Program-made: the position numbers and the translations under genes
Part shown: in pieces, positions 22,771-36,100 of the stretch
Numbering within the stretch: the stretch's first letter is position 1
How the letters are laid out: every line of letters begins with the position of its first letter
The notes under the pieces: generated by a model
What the model was told of the DNA's origin: nothing
The model's database searches: none
Seen by the model: the letters and a program-made list of their open reading frames with translations, nothing else
Assembly (NCBI RefSeq): GCF_910594005.1
Contig: NC_057827.1
Span: forward strand, 930,001 to 994,000
Direction: 5' to 3'
DNA length: 64,000 nt
From: Cervus elaphus
Lineage: Eukaryota > Chordata > Mammalia > Artiodactyla > Cervidae

Positions 22771-24362
22771 GTGTTCTTGGGGTTTCTCTGGAGTGCCATC
22801 AAGGAAATCAAGGCTCCTTTCATGTGTGATGTGCAAGACGGAATTGCTCTGCACGCAGTACAGGGGAATCGGGCCTCATCTCGCATCGAGGGGGAAGTCT
22901 CATGGTTTTTCTCGAGTTGCGGCGGGAACCTGGGGTATATTCTCGAGTTACGACGGGGATGGCCCTTCCACCCACGTGTTTGTTCAGCCACGTCAGGACT
23001 CCTGCCTTGTTACGAGGGACAACTCGGGATTCTCCTCGAGGCTTGGCAGGGCAATCGGAACGCCTCTCCAGCTGAGGCGGGAGACCAAGGGTCCCTTTCC
23101 ACGTGCCACAAGAATCCTGGGACTCCTATCAAGTTTCACGAGGAGTCAGGCATCGTCTACTTTGGAGGCACTGATCTCCGCGTACCTCTGGAGTTTTCAA
23201 AGGATGTGAGGCCTCCGGTCGCGATGAGGTGGGGAACTAGGTCTTTCTCTGTGGTCTCCACAGGGGATTCAGACATCCTTTCTTCTTGGGAGATGCAAGA
23301 CGAGCCTGCATTCAAGTCACTGCAGGGATATCTGGCCGTATTTCGAGTCAGGGCATCGCGGTGTCCATTCCACTTGAGGCCGCAAACTCAGGATCCCTCT
23401 CACATACCTAGAGCTGAGAGAAGCCTCCTCTTGAGGTGCTTGTGGTAAGGTGGTATTCCTCAGGAGTCGAAGCCAGGGACTAACCTCTCATCTCGAGTTG
23501 ATTCTTGGTCCACGGAACTCTTTCGTGTTGCTACAGTGACCTCAGGATCCCTCTAGCCTTGAAACCGTGTTCTTGGGGTTTCTCTGGAGTGCCATCAAGG
23601 AAATCAAGGCTCCTTTCATGTGTGATGTGCAACACGGAATTGCTCTGCACGCAGTGCAGGGGAATCGGGCCTCATCTCGCGGTGAGGGGGAAGTCTCATG
23701 GTTTTTCTCGAGTTGCGGCAGGAACCTGGGGTATATTCTCGAGTTACGACGGGGATGGCCCTTCCACCCACGTGTTTGTTCAGCCACGTCAGGACTCCTG
23801 CCTCGTTGCGAGGGACAACTCGGGATTCTCCTCGAGGCTTGGCAAGGCAATTGGGACGCCTCTCCAGCTGAGGCGGGAGACCAAGGGTCCCTTTCCACGT
23901 GCCACAAGAATCCTGGGACTCCTATCAAGTTTCACGAGGAGTCAGGCATCGTCTCCTTTGGAGGCACTGATCTCCGCGTACCTCTGGAGTTTTCAAAGGA
24001 TGTGAGGCCTCCGGTCGCGATGAGGTGGGGAACTAGGTCTTTCTCTGTGGTCTCCACAGGGGATTCAGACATCCTTTCTTCTTGGGAGATGCAAGACGAG
24101 CCTGCATTCAAGTCCCTGCAGGGATATCTGGCCTTATTTCGAGTCAGGGCATCGCGGTGTCCATTCCACTTGAGGCCGCAAACTCAGGATCCCTCTCACA
24201 TACCTAGAGCTGAGAGAAGCCTCCTCTTGAGGTGCTTGTGGTAAGGTGGTATTCCTCAGGAGTCGAAGCCAGGGACTAACCTCTCATCTCGTGTTGATTC
24301 TTGGTCCACGGAGCTCTTTCCTGTTGCTACAGAGACCTCAGGATCCCTCTAGCCTTGAAACA

Positions 24363-25158
24363 GTGTTCTTGGGGTTTCTCTGGAGTGCCGTGAAGGAAAT
24401 CAAGGCTCCTTTCATGTGTGATGTGCAACACGGAATTGCTCTGCACGCAGTGCAGGGGAATCGGGCCTCATCTCGCGGCGAGGGGGAAGTCTCATGGTTT
24501 TTCTCGAGTTGCGGCGGGAACCTGGGGTATATTCTCGAGTTACGACGGGGATGGCCCTTCCACCCACGTGTGTGTTCAGCCATGTCAGGACTCCTGCCTA
24601 GTTGCGAGGGACAACTCGGGATTCTCCTCGAGGCTTGGCAGGGCAATTGGGACGCCTCTCCAGCTGAGGCGGGAGACCAAGTGTCCCTTTCCAAGTGCCA
24701 CAAGAATCCTGGGACTCCTATCAAGTTTCACGAGGAGTCAGGCATCGTCTCCTTTGGAGGCACTGATCTCCGCATACCTCTGGAGTTTTCAAAGGATGTG
24801 AGGCCATCGGTCGCGATGAGGTGGGGAACTAAGTCTTTCTCTGTGCTTTCCACAGGGGATTCAGACATCCTTTCGTCCTGGGAGATGCAAGACGAGCCTG
24901 CATTGAAGTCACTGCAGGGATATCCGACCTTATTTCGAGTCAGGGCATCGCGGTGTCCATTCCACTTGAGGCCGCAAACTCAGGGTCCCTCTCACATACC
25001 TAGAGCTGAGAGAAGCCTCCTCTTGAGGTGCTTGTGGTAAGGTGGTATTCCTCTGGAGACGAATCCAGGGACTAACCTCTCTTTTCGAGTTGATTTTTAG
25101 TCCACAGAGTTATTTCGTGTTGCTACAGTGACCTCAGGATCCCTCTATCCTTGAAACA
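24363..25158 (+). repeat. Hybrid satellite unit B/C
   Basis: The front has B-type features (GTGCCGTGAAGG near 24386, CAGCCATGTCAGG near 24588). The back has C-type features (GGCTTGGCAGGG near 24631, CCAAGTGCC near 24691, GTGAGGCCATCGG near 24799). The switch falls between about 24597 and 24632. Upstream, the linker has CAGAGACC instead of CAGTGACC at 24333, a change seen again only near 63322. Confidence 0.82.
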
Positions 25159-28100
25159 GTGATCTTGGGGTTTCTCTGGAGTGCCATCACGGAAATCAAG
25201 GCTCCTTTCATGTGTGATGTGCAACACGGAATTGCTCTGCACGCAGTACAGGGGAATCGGGCCTCATCTCGCGGCGAGGGGGAAGTCTCATGGTTTTTCT
25301 CGAGTTGCGGCGGAACCTGGGGTATATTCTCGAGTTACGACGGGGATGGCCCTTCCACCCACGTGTTTGTTCAGCCACGTCAGGACTCCTGCCTAGTTGC
25401 GAGACACAACTCGGGATTCTCCTCGAGGCTTGGCAGGGCAATTGGAACGCCTCTCCAGCTGAGGCGGGAGACCAAGGGTCCCTTTCCACGTGCCACAAGA
25501 ATCCTGGGACTCCTATCAAGTTTCACGAGGAGTCAGGAATCGTCTCCTTTGGAGGCACTGATCTCCGCGTACCTCTGGAGTTTTCAAAGGATGTGAGGCC
25601 TCCGGTCGCGATGAGGTGGGGAACTAGATCTTTCTCTGTGGTCTCCACAGGGGATTCAGACATCCTTTCTTCTTGGGAGATGCAAGACGAGCCTGCATTC
25701 AAGTCACTGCAGGGATATCCGGCCTTATTTCGAGTCAGGGCATTGCGGTGTCCATTCCACTTGAGGCCGCAAACTCAGGAACCCTCTCACATACCTAGAG
25801 CTGAGAGAAGCCTCCTCTTGAGGTGCTTGTGGTAAGGTGGTATTCCTCAGGAGTCGAAGCCAGGGACTAACCTCTCATTTCGTGTTGATTCTTGGTCCAC
25901 GGAGCTCTTTCCTGTAGCTACAGTGACCTCAGGATCCCTCTAGCCTTGAAACAGTGTTCTTGGGGTTTCTCTGGAGTGCCATCAAGGAAATCAAGGCTCC
26001 TTTCATGTGTGATGTGCAACACGGAATTGCTCTGCACGCAGTGCAGGGGAATCGGGCCTCATCTCGCGGCGAGGGGGAAGTCTCATGGTTTTTCTCGAGT
26101 TGCGGCAGGAACCTGGGGTATATTCTCGAGTTACGACGGGGATGGCCCTTCCACACACGTGTGTGTTCAGCGACGTCAGGACTATTGCCTAGTTGCTAGG
26201 GACAACTCGGGATTCTCCTCGAGGCTTTGCAGGGCAATTGGGACGCCTCTCCAGCTGAGACGGGAGACCAAGGGTCCCTTTCCACGTGCCACAGCAATCC
26301 TGGGTCTCCTATCAAGTTTCACGAGGAGTCAGGCATCGTCTCCTTTGGAGGCACTGATCTCCGCATACCTCTGGAGTTTTTAAAGTATTTGAGGCCTCCT
26401 GTCGCGATGAGGTGGGGAACTAGGTCTTTCTCTGTGGTCTCCACAGGGGATTCAGACACCCTTTCGTCTTGGGAGATGCAAGACGAGCCTGCATTCCAGT
26501 CACTGCAGGGATATCCGGCCTTATTTCGAGTCAGGGCATCGCGGTGTCCATTCCACTTGAGGCCGCAAACTCAGGATCCCTCTCACATACCTAGAGCTGA
26601 GAGAAGCCTCCTCTTGAGGTGCTTGTGGTAAGGTGGTATTCCTCAGGAGTCGAAGCCAGGGACTAACCTCTCATCTCGTGTTTATTCTTGGTCCACGGAG
26701 CTCTTTCGTGTTGCTACAGTGACCTCAGGATCCCTCTAGCCTTGAAACAGTGTTCTTGGGGTTTCTCTGGAGTGCCGTGAAGGAAATCAAGGCTCCTTTC
26801 ATGTGTGATGTGCAACACGGAATTGCTCTGCACGCAGTGCAGGGGAATCGGGCCTCATCTCGCGGTGAGGGGGAAGTCTCATGGTTTTTCTCGAGTTGCG
26901 GCGGGAACCTGGGGTATATTCTCGAGTTAGGACGGGGATGGCCCTTCCACCCACGTGTGTGTTCAGCCATGTCAGGACTCCTGCCTAGTTGCGAGGGACA
27001 ACTCGGGATTCTCCTCGAGGCTTTGCAGGGCAATTGGGACGCCTCTCCAGCTGAGACGGGAGACCAAGGGTCCCTTTCCACGTGCCACAGGAATCCTGGG
27101 TCTCCTATCAAGTTTCACGAGGAGTCAGGCATCGTCTCCTTTGGAGACACTGATCTCCGCATACCTCTGGAGTTCTCAAAGTATTTGAGGCCTCCTGTCG
27201 CGATGAAGTTGGGAACTAGGTCTTTCTCTGTGGTCTCCACAGGGGATTCAGACACCGTTTCGTCTTGTGAGATGCAAGACGAGCCTGCATTCCAGTCACT
27301 GCAGGGATATCCGGCCTTATTTCGAGTCAGGGCATCGCGGTGTCCATTCCACTTGAGGCCGCAAACTCAGGGTCCCTCTCACATACCTAGAGCTGAGAGA
27401 AGCCTCCTCTTGTGGTGCTTGTGGTAAGGTGGTATTCCTCAGGAGTCGAAGCCAGGGACTAACCTCTCATCTCGAGTTGATTTTTGGTCCACGGAGCTCT
27501 TTCGTGTTGCTACAGTGACCTCAGGATCCCTCTAGCCTTGAAACAGTGTTCTTGGGGTTTCTCTGGAGTGCCATCAAGGAAATCAAGGCTCCTTTCATGT
27601 GTGATGTGCAAGACGGAATTGCTCTGCACGCAGTACAGGGGAATCGGGCCTCATCTCGCGGAGAGGGGGAAGTCTCATGGTTTTTCTCGAGTTGCGGCGG
27701 GAACCTGGTGTATATTCTCGAGTTCCGACGGGGATGGCCCTTCCACACACGTGTGTGTTCAGCCATGTCAGGACTCCTGCCTAGTTGCGAGGGACAACTC
27801 GGGATTCTCCTCGAGGCTTTGCAGGGCAATTGGGACGCCTCTCCAGCTGAGACGGGAGACCAAGGGTCCCTTTCCACGTGCCACAGGAATCCTGGGTCTC
27901 CTATCAAGTTTCACGAGGAGTCAGGCATCGTCTTCTTTGGAGGCACTGATCTCCGCATACCTCTGGAGTTTTCAAAGGATGTGAGGCTATCGGTCGCGAT
28001 GAGGTGGGGAACTAAGTCTTTCTCTGTGCTTTCCACAGGGGATTCAGACATCCTTTCGTCCTGGGAGATGCAAGACGAGCCTGCATTGAAGTCACTGCAG

Positions 28101-28280
28101 GGATATCCGGCCTTATTTCGAGTCAGGGCATCGCGGTGTCCATTCCACTTGAGGCCGCAAACTCAGGGTCCCTCTCACATACCTAGAGCTGAGAGAAGCC
28201 TCCTCTTGAGGTGCTTGTGGTAAGGTGGTATTCCTCTGGAGACGAATGCAGGGACTAACCTCTCTTTTCGAGTTGATTTT

Positions 28281-28290
28281 TGGTCTTCGT
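28281..28290 (+). other. 11-bp deletion junction in a unit linker
   Basis: The linker reads TGGTCTTCGTG where related linkers (for example near 20322) read TGGTCCACAGAGTTCTTTCGTG. The missing bases equal CACAGAGTTCT or an equivalent placement, making the unit at 27546 785 bp long. Confidence 0.88.
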
Positions 28291-28330
28291 GTTGCTACAG
28301 TGACCTCAGGATCCCTCTATCCTTGAAACA

Positions 28331-31300
28331 GTGTTCTTGGGGTTTCTCTGGAGTGCCATCAAGGAAATCAAGGCTCCTTTCATGTGTGATGTGCAAGACG
28401 GAATTGCTCTGCACGCAGTACAGGGGAATCGGGCCTCATCTCGCGGCGAGGGGGAAGTCTCATGGTTTTTCTCGAGTTGCGGCGGGAACCTGGGGTATAT
28501 TCTCGAGTTACGACGGGGATGGGCCTTCCACCCACGTGTTTGTTCAGCCACGTCAGGACTCCTGCCTAGTTGTGAGACACAACTCGGGATTCTCCTCGAG
28601 GCTTGGCAGGGCAATTGGAACGCCTCTCCAGCTGAGGCGGGAGACCAAGGGTCCCTTTCCCCGTGCCACAAGAATCCTGGGACTCCTATCAAGTTTCACG
28701 AGGAGTCAGGCATCGTCTCCTTTGGAGGCACTGATCTCCGCGTACCTCTGGAGTTTTCAAAGGATGTGAGGCCTCCGGTCGCGATGAGGTGGGGAACTAG
28801 GTCTTTCTCTGTGGTCTCCACAGGGGATTCAGACATCCTTTCTTCTTGGGAGATGCAAGACGACCCTGCATTCCAGTCACTGCAGGGATATCCGGCCTTA
28901 TTTCGAGTCAGGGAATTGCGGTGTCCATTCCACTTGAGGCCACAAACTCAGGAACCCTCTCACATACCTAGAGCTGAGAGAAGCCTCCTCTTGAGGTGCT
29001 TGTGGTAAGGTGGTATTCCTCAGGAGTCGAAGCCAGGGACTAACCTCTCATCTCATGTTGATTCTTGGTCCACGGAGCTCTTTCGTGTTGCTACAGTGAC
29101 CTCAGGATCCCTCTAGCCTTGAAACCGTGTTCTTGGGGTTTCTCTGGAGTGCCATCAAGGAAATCAAGGCTCCTTTCATGTGTGATGTGCAACACGGAAT
29201 TGCTCTGCACGCAGTGCAGGGGAATCGGGCCTCATCTCGCGGCGAGGGGGAAGTCTCATGGTTTTTCTCGAGTTGCGGCAGGAACCTGGGGTATATTCTC
29301 GAGTTACGACGGGGATGGCCCTTCCACCCACGTGTTTGTTCAGCCACGTCAGGACTCCTGCCTAGTTGCGAGGGACAACTCGGGATTCTCCTCGAGGCTT
29401 GGCAGGCCAATTGGAACGCCTCTCCAGCTGAGGCGGGAGACCAAGGGTCCCTTTCCACGTGCCACAAGAATCCTGGAACTCCTATCAAGTTTCACGAGGA
29501 GTCAGGCATCGTCTCCTTTGGAGGCACTGATCTCCGCGTACCTCTGGAGTTTTCAAAGGATGTGAGGCCTCCGGTCGCGATGAGGTGGGGAACTAGGTCT
29601 TTCTCTGTGGTCTCCACAGGGGATTCAGACATCCTTTCTTCTTGGGAGATGCAAGACGAGCCTGCATTCAAGTCCCTGCAGGGATATCTGGCCTTATTTC
29701 GAGTCAGGGCATCACGGTGTCCATTCCACTTGAGGCCGCAAACTCAGGATCCCTCTCACATACCTAGAGCTGAGAGAAGCCTCCTCTTGAGGTGCTTGTG
29801 GTAAGGTGGTATTCCTCAGGAGTCGAAGCCAGGGACTAACCTCTCATCTCGTGTTGATTCTTGGTCCACGGAGCTCTTTCCTGTTGCTACAGTGACCTCA
29901 GGATCCCTCTAGCCTTGAAACAGTGTTCTTGGGGTTTCTCTGGAGTGCCGTGAAGGAAATCAAGGCTCCTTTCATGTGTGATGTGCAACACGGAATTGCT
30001 CTGCACGCAGTGCAGGGGAATCGGGCCTCATCTCGCGGCGAGGGGGAAGTCTCATGGTTTTTCTCGAGTTGCGGCGGGAACCTGGGGTATATTCTCGAGT
30101 TACGACGGGGATGGCCCTTCCACCCACGTGTGTGTTCAGCCATGTCAGGACTCCTGCCTAGTTGCGAGGGACAACTCGGGATTCTCCTCGAGGCTTTGCA
30201 GAGCAATTGGGACGCCTCTCCAGCTGAGACGGGAGACCAAGGGTCCCTTTCCACGTGCCACAGGAATCCTGGGTCTCCTATCAAGTTTCACGAGGAGTCA
30301 GGCATCGTCTCCTTTGGAGACACTGATCTCCGCATACCTCTGCAGTTTTCAAAGGATTTGAGGCCTCCTGTCGCGATGAGGTGGGGAACTAGGTCTTTCT
30401 CTGTGGTCTCCACAGGGGATTCCGACACCCTTTCGTCTTGGGAGATGCAAGACGATCCTGCATTCAAGTCACTGCAGGGATATCCGGCCTTATTTCGAGT
30501 CAGGGCATCGCGATGTCCATTCCACTTGAGGCCGCAAACTCAGTGTCCCTCTCACATACCTAGAGCTGAGAGAAGCCTCCTCTTGAGGTGCTTGTGGTAA
30601 GGTGGTATTCCTCTGGAGTCGAAGCCAGGGACTAACCTCACATCTCGAGTTGATTTTTGGTCCACGGAGCTCTTTCGTGTTGCTACAGTGACCTCAGGAT
30701 CCCTCTAGCCTTGAAACAGTGATCTTGGGGTTTCTCTGGAGTGCCATCACGGAAATCAAGGCTCCTTTCATGTGTGATGTGCAACACGGAATTGCTCTGC
30801 ACGCAGTGCAGGGGAATCGGGCCTCATCTCGCGGCGAGGGGGAAGTCTCATGGTTTTTCTCGAGTTGCGGCGGGAACCTGGGGTATATTCTCGAGTTACG
30901 ACGGGGATGGCCCTTCCACCCACGTGTGTGTTCAGCCACGTCAGGACTATTGCCTAGTTGCTAGGGACAACTCGGGATTCTCCTCGAGGCTTTGCAGGGC
31001 AATTGGGACGCCTCTCCAGCTGAGACGGGAGACCAAGGGTCCCTTTCCACGTGCCACAGGAATCCTGGGACTCCTATCAAGTTTCACGAGGAGTCAGGCA
31101 TCGTCTCCTTTGGAGGCACTGATCTCCGCGTACCTCTGGTGTTTTGAAAGGATGTGAGGCCTCCGGTCGCGATGACGTGGGGAACTAGGTGTTTCTCTGT
31201 GGTCTCCACAGGGGATTCAGACATCCTTTCATCTTGGAAGATGCAAGACGAGCCTGCATTCAAGTCACTGCAGGGATATCCAGCCTTATTTCGCGTCAGG

Positions 31301-33106
31301 GCATCGCGGTGTCCATTCCACTTGAGGCCGCAAACTCAGGGTCCCTCTCATATACCTAGAGCTGAGAGAAGCCTCCTCTTGAGGTGCTTGTGGTAAGGTG
31401 GTATTCCTCTGGAGTCGAAGCCAGGGACTAACCTCTCATCTCGAGTTGATTCTTGGTCCACGGAGCTCTTTCGTGTTGCTACAGTGACCTCAGGATCCCT
31501 CTATCCTTGAAACAGTGTTCTTGGGGTTTCTCTGGAGTGCCATCAAGGAAATCAAGGCTCCTTTCATGTGTGATGTGCAACACGGAATTGCTCTGCACGC
31601 AGTGCAGGGGAATCGGGCCTCATCTCGCGGCGAGGGGGAAGTCTCATGGTTTTTCTCGAGGTGCGGCGGGAACCTGGGGTATATTCTCGAGTTACGACGG
31701 GGATGGCCCTTCTACCCACGTGTTTCTTCAGCGACGTCAGGACTCCTGCCTAGTTGCGAGGGACAACTCGGGATTCTCCTCGAGGCTTTGCAGGGCAATT
31801 GGGACGCCTCTCCAGCTGAGACGGGAGACCAAGGGTCCCTTTTCACGTGCCACAGGAATCCTGGGTCTCCTATCAAGTTTCACGAGGAGTCAGGCATCGT
31901 CTCCTTTGGAGGCACTGATCTCCGCATACCTCTGGAGTTTTCAAAGGATTTGAGGCCTCCTGTCGCGATGAGGTGGGGAACTAGGTCTTTCTCTGTGGTC
32001 TCCACAGGGGATTCAGACACTCTTTCGTGTTGGGAGATGCAAGACGAGCCTGCATTCCAGTCACTGCAGGGATATCCGGCCTTATTTCGAGTCAGGGCAT
32101 CGCGGTGTCCATTCCACTTGAGGCCGCAAACTCAGGGTCCCTCTCACATACCTAGAGCTGAGAGAAGCCTCCTCTTGAGGTGCTTGTGGTAAGGTGGTAT
32201 TCCTCTGGAGTCGAAGCCAGGGACTAACCTCTCATCTCGAGTTGATTTTTGGTCCACGGAGCTCTTTCGTGTTGCTACAGTGACCTCAGGATCCCTCTAG
32301 CCTTGAAACAGTGTTCTTGGGGTTTCTCTGGAGTGCCATGAAGGAAATCAAGGCTCCTTTCATGTGTGATGTGCAACACAGAATTGCTCTGCACGCAGTG
32401 CAGGGGAATCGGGCCTCATCTCGCGGCGAGGGGGAAGTCTCATGGTTTTTCTCGAGTTGCGGCGGGAACCTGGGGTATATTCTCGAGTTACGACGGGGAT
32501 GGCCCTTCCACACACGTGTTTGTTCAGCCACGTCAGGACTCTTGCCTAGTTGCGAGACACAACTTGGGATTCTCCTCGAGGCTTGGCAAGGCAATTGGGA
32601 CGCCTCTCCAGGTGAGGCGGGAGACCAAGGGTCCCTTTCCACGTGCCACAGGAATCCTGGGATTCCTATCAAGTTTCACGAGGAGTCAGGCATCGTCTCC
32701 TTTGGAGGCACTGATCTCCGCGTACCTCTGGAGTTTTCAAAGGATGTGAGGCCTCCGGTCGCGATGAGGTGGGGAACTAGGTCTTTCTCTGTGGTCTCCA
32801 CAGGGGATTCAGACACCCTTTCATCTTGGGAGATGCAAGACGAGCCTGCATTCAAGTCACTGCATGGATATCCAGCCTTATTTCGCGTCAGGGCATCGCC
32901 GTGTCCATTCCACTTGAGGCCGCAAACTCAGGGTCCCTCTCACATACCTAGAGCTGAGAGAAGCCTCCTCTTGAGGTGCTTGTGGTAAGGTGGTATTCCT
33001 CTGGAGTCGAAGCCAGGGACTAACCTCTCATCTCGAGTTGATTTTTGGCCCACGGAGCTTTGTCGTGTTGCTACAGTGACCTCAGGATCCCTCTATCCTT
33101 GAAACA
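28331..33106 (+). repeat. Second pass of the J-A-B order followed by mosaic units
   Basis: Units start at 28331 (J/D mix: J-type linker with D-type GAGACACAAC), 29127 (A with GGCAGGCCAATTGG), 29923 (B), 30719 (D front with CAGTGATCTTGG, E-like TTGCTAGGG near 30959), 31515 and 32311. The last two combine marks of several variants and do not belong to a higher-order repeat I can trace. The unit at 30719 also carries GTGTTTTGAAAGG near 31139. Confidence 0.75.
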
Positions 33107-36100
33107 GTGTTCTTGGGGTTTCTCTGGAGTGCCATCAAGGAAATCAAGGCTCCTTTCATGTGTGATGTGCAACACGGAATTGCTCTGCACACAGTGCAGG
33201 GGAATCGGGCCTCATCTCGCGGCGAGGGGGAAGTCTCATGGTTTTTCTCGAGTTGCGGTGGGAACCTGGGGTATATTCTCGAGTTTCGACGGGGATGGCC
33301 CTTCCACCCACGTGTTTGTTCAGCCACGTCAGCACTCCTGCCTAGTTGCGAGGGACAACTCGGGATTCTCCTCGAGGCTTGGCAGGGCAATTGGAACGCC
33401 TCTCCAGCTGAGGCGGGAGACCAAGGGTCCCTTTCCACGTGCCACAGGAATCCTGGGTCTCCTATCAAGTTTCACGAGGAGTCAGGCATCGTCTCCTTTG
33501 GAGGCACTGATCTCCGCGTACCTCTGGAGTTTTCAAAGGATGTGAGGCTATCGGTCGCGATGAGGTGGGGAACTAAGTCTTTCTCTGTGCTTTCCACATT
33601 GGATTCAGACATCCTTTCGTCCTGGGAGATGCAAGACGAGCCTGCATTGAAGTCACTGCAGGGATATCCGGCCTTATTTCGAGTCAGGGCATCGTGGTGT
33701 CCATTCCACTTGAGGCCGCAAACTCAGGGTCCCTCTCACATACCTAGAGCTGAGAGAAGCCTCCTCTTGAGGTGCTTGTGGTTAGGTGGTATTCCTCTGG
33801 AGACGAATCCAGGGACTAACCTCTCTTTTCGAGTTGATTTTTGGTCCACAGAGTTCTTTCGTGTTGCTACAGTGACCTCAGGATCCCTCTATCCTTGAAA
33901 CAGTGTTCTTGGGGTTTCTCTGGAGTGCTATCAAGGAAATCAAGGTTCCTTTCATGTGTGATGTGCAAGACGGAATTGCTCTGCAGGCAGTACAGGGGAA
34001 TCGGGCCTCATCTCGCATCGAGGGGGAAGTCTCATGGTTTTTCTCGAGTTGCGGCGGGAACCTGGGGTATATTCTCGAGTTACGACGGGGATGGCCCTTC
34101 CACCCAGGTGTTTGTTCAGCCACGTCAGTTCTCCTGCCTAGTTGCGAGGGACAACTCGGGATTCTCCTCGAGGCTTTGCAGGGCAATTGGGACGCCTCTC
34201 CAGCTGAGGCGGGAGACCAAGGGTCCCTTTCCACGTGCCACAGCAATCCTGGGTCTCCTATCAAGTTTCACGAGGAGTCAGGCATCGTCTCCTTTGGAGG
34301 CACTGATCTCCGCGTACCTCTGGAGTTTTCAAAGTATTTGAGGCCTCCTGTCACGATGAGGTGGGGAACTAGGTCTTTCTCTGTGGACTCCACAGGGGAT
34401 TCAGACATCCATTCATCTTGGGAGTTGCAAGACGAGCCTGCATTCCAGTCACTGCAGGGATATCCGGCCTTATTTCGAGTCAGGGCATCGCGGTGTCCAT
34501 TCCACTTGAGGCCGCAAACTCAGGGTCCCTCTCACATACCTAGAGCTGAGAGAAGCCTCCTCTTGAGGTGCTTGTGGTAAGGTGGTATTCCTCAGGAGTC
34601 GAAGCCAGGGACTAACCTCTCATCTCGTGTTGATTCTTGGTCCACGGAGCTCTTTCGTGTTGCTACAGTGACCTCAGGATCCCTCTAGCCTTGAAACAGT
34701 GTTCTTGGGGTTTCTCTGGAGTGCCATGAAGGAAATCAAGGCTCCTTTCATGTGTGATGTGCAACACGGAATTGCTCTGCACGCAGTGCAGGGGAATCGG
34801 GCCTCATCTCGCGGCGAGGGGGAAGTCTCATGGTTTTTCTCGAGTTGCGGTGGGAACCTGGGGTATATTCTCGAGTTTCGACGGGGATGGCCCTTCCACC
34901 CACGTGTTTGTTCAGCCACGTCAGCACTCCTGCCTAGTTGCGAGGGACAACTCGGGATTCTCCTCGAGGCTTGGCAGGGCAATTGGAACGCCTCTCCAGC
35001 TGAGGCGGGAGACCAAGGGTCCCTTTCCACGTGCCACAGGAATCCTGGGTCTCCTATCAAGTTTCACGAGGAGTCAGGCATCGTCTCCTTTGGAGGCACT
35101 GATCTCCGCGTACCTCTGGAGTTTTCAAAGGATGTGAGGCTATCGGTCGCGATGAGGTGGGGAACTAAGTCTTTCTCTGTGCTTTCCACATTGGATTCAG
35201 ACATCCTTTCGTCCTGGGAGATGCAAGACGAGCCTGCATTGAAGTCACTGCAGGGATATCCGGCCTTATTTCGAGTCAGGGCATCGTGGTGTCCATTCCA
35301 CTTGAGGCCGCAAACTCAGGGTCCCTCTCACATACCTAGAGCTGAGAGAAGCCTCCTCTTGAGGTGCTTGTGGTTAGGTGGTATTCCTCTGGAGACGAAT
35401 CCAGGGACTAACCTCTCTTTTCGAGTTGATTTTTGGTCCACAGAGTTCTTTCGTGTTGCTACAGTGACCTCAGGATCCCTCTATCCTTGAAACAGTGTTC
35501 TTGGGGTTTCTCTGGAGTGCTATCAAGGAAATCAAGGTTCCTTTCATGTGTGATGTGCAAGACGGAATTGCTCTGCAGGCAGTACAGGGGAATCGGGCCT
35601 CATCTCGCATCGAGGGGGAAGTCTCATGGTTTTTCTCGAGTTGCGGCGGGAACCTGGGGTATATTCTCGAGTTACGACGGGGATGGCCCTTCCACCCAGG
35701 TGTTTGTTCAGCCACGTCAGTTCTCCTGCCTAGTTGCGAGGGACAACTCGGGATTCTCCTCGAGGCTTTGCAGGGCAATTGGGACGCCTCTCCAGCTGAG
35801 GCGGGAGACCAAGGGTCCCTTTCCACGTGCCACAGCAATCCTGGGTCTCCTATCAAGTTTCACGAGGAGTCAGGCATCGTCTCCTTTGGAGGCACTGATC
35901 TCCGCGTACCTCTGGAGTTTTCAAAGTATTTGAGGCCTCCTGTCACGATGAGGTGGGGAACTAGGTCTTTCTCTGTGGACTCCACAGGGGATTCAGACAT
36001 CCATTCATCTTGGGAGTTGCAAGACGAGCCTGCATTCCAGTCACTGCAGGGATATCCGGCCTTATTTCGAGTCAGGGCATCGCGGTGTCCATTCCACTTG

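Larger units (their letters stand above)
22771..28330 (+). repeat. Seven-unit repeat (J-A-B/C-D-E-F/H-I/C)
   Basis: Units start at 22771 (J, TCTCGCATCGAGG), 23567 (A), 24363 (B/C hybrid), 25159 (D, 795 bp), 25954 (E), 26750 (F/H) and 27546 (I front, C-like back, 785 bp). J and A are followed again by a J/D unit at 28331 and A at 29127, a spacing of 5560 bp, which is seven units minus a 1-bp and an 11-bp deletion. Relative to the ten-unit order, one unit is lost at B/C and G-H have been removed as in the F/H hybrid. Confidence 0.8.

Noticed and set aside
24246..25040. Longer 264-codon open frame
   Set aside because: It is the usual unit frame extended through the linker because one stop codon (TGA in CAGTGACC) is changed to AGA at 24333. 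It is a neutral variant, not a distinct gene.
33107..33898. 263-codon open frame in both K units
   Set aside because: The usual TAA is lost through GTAAGG to GTTAGG at 33783, so the frame simply runs on into the linker. Its two copies reflect the K-L duplication.
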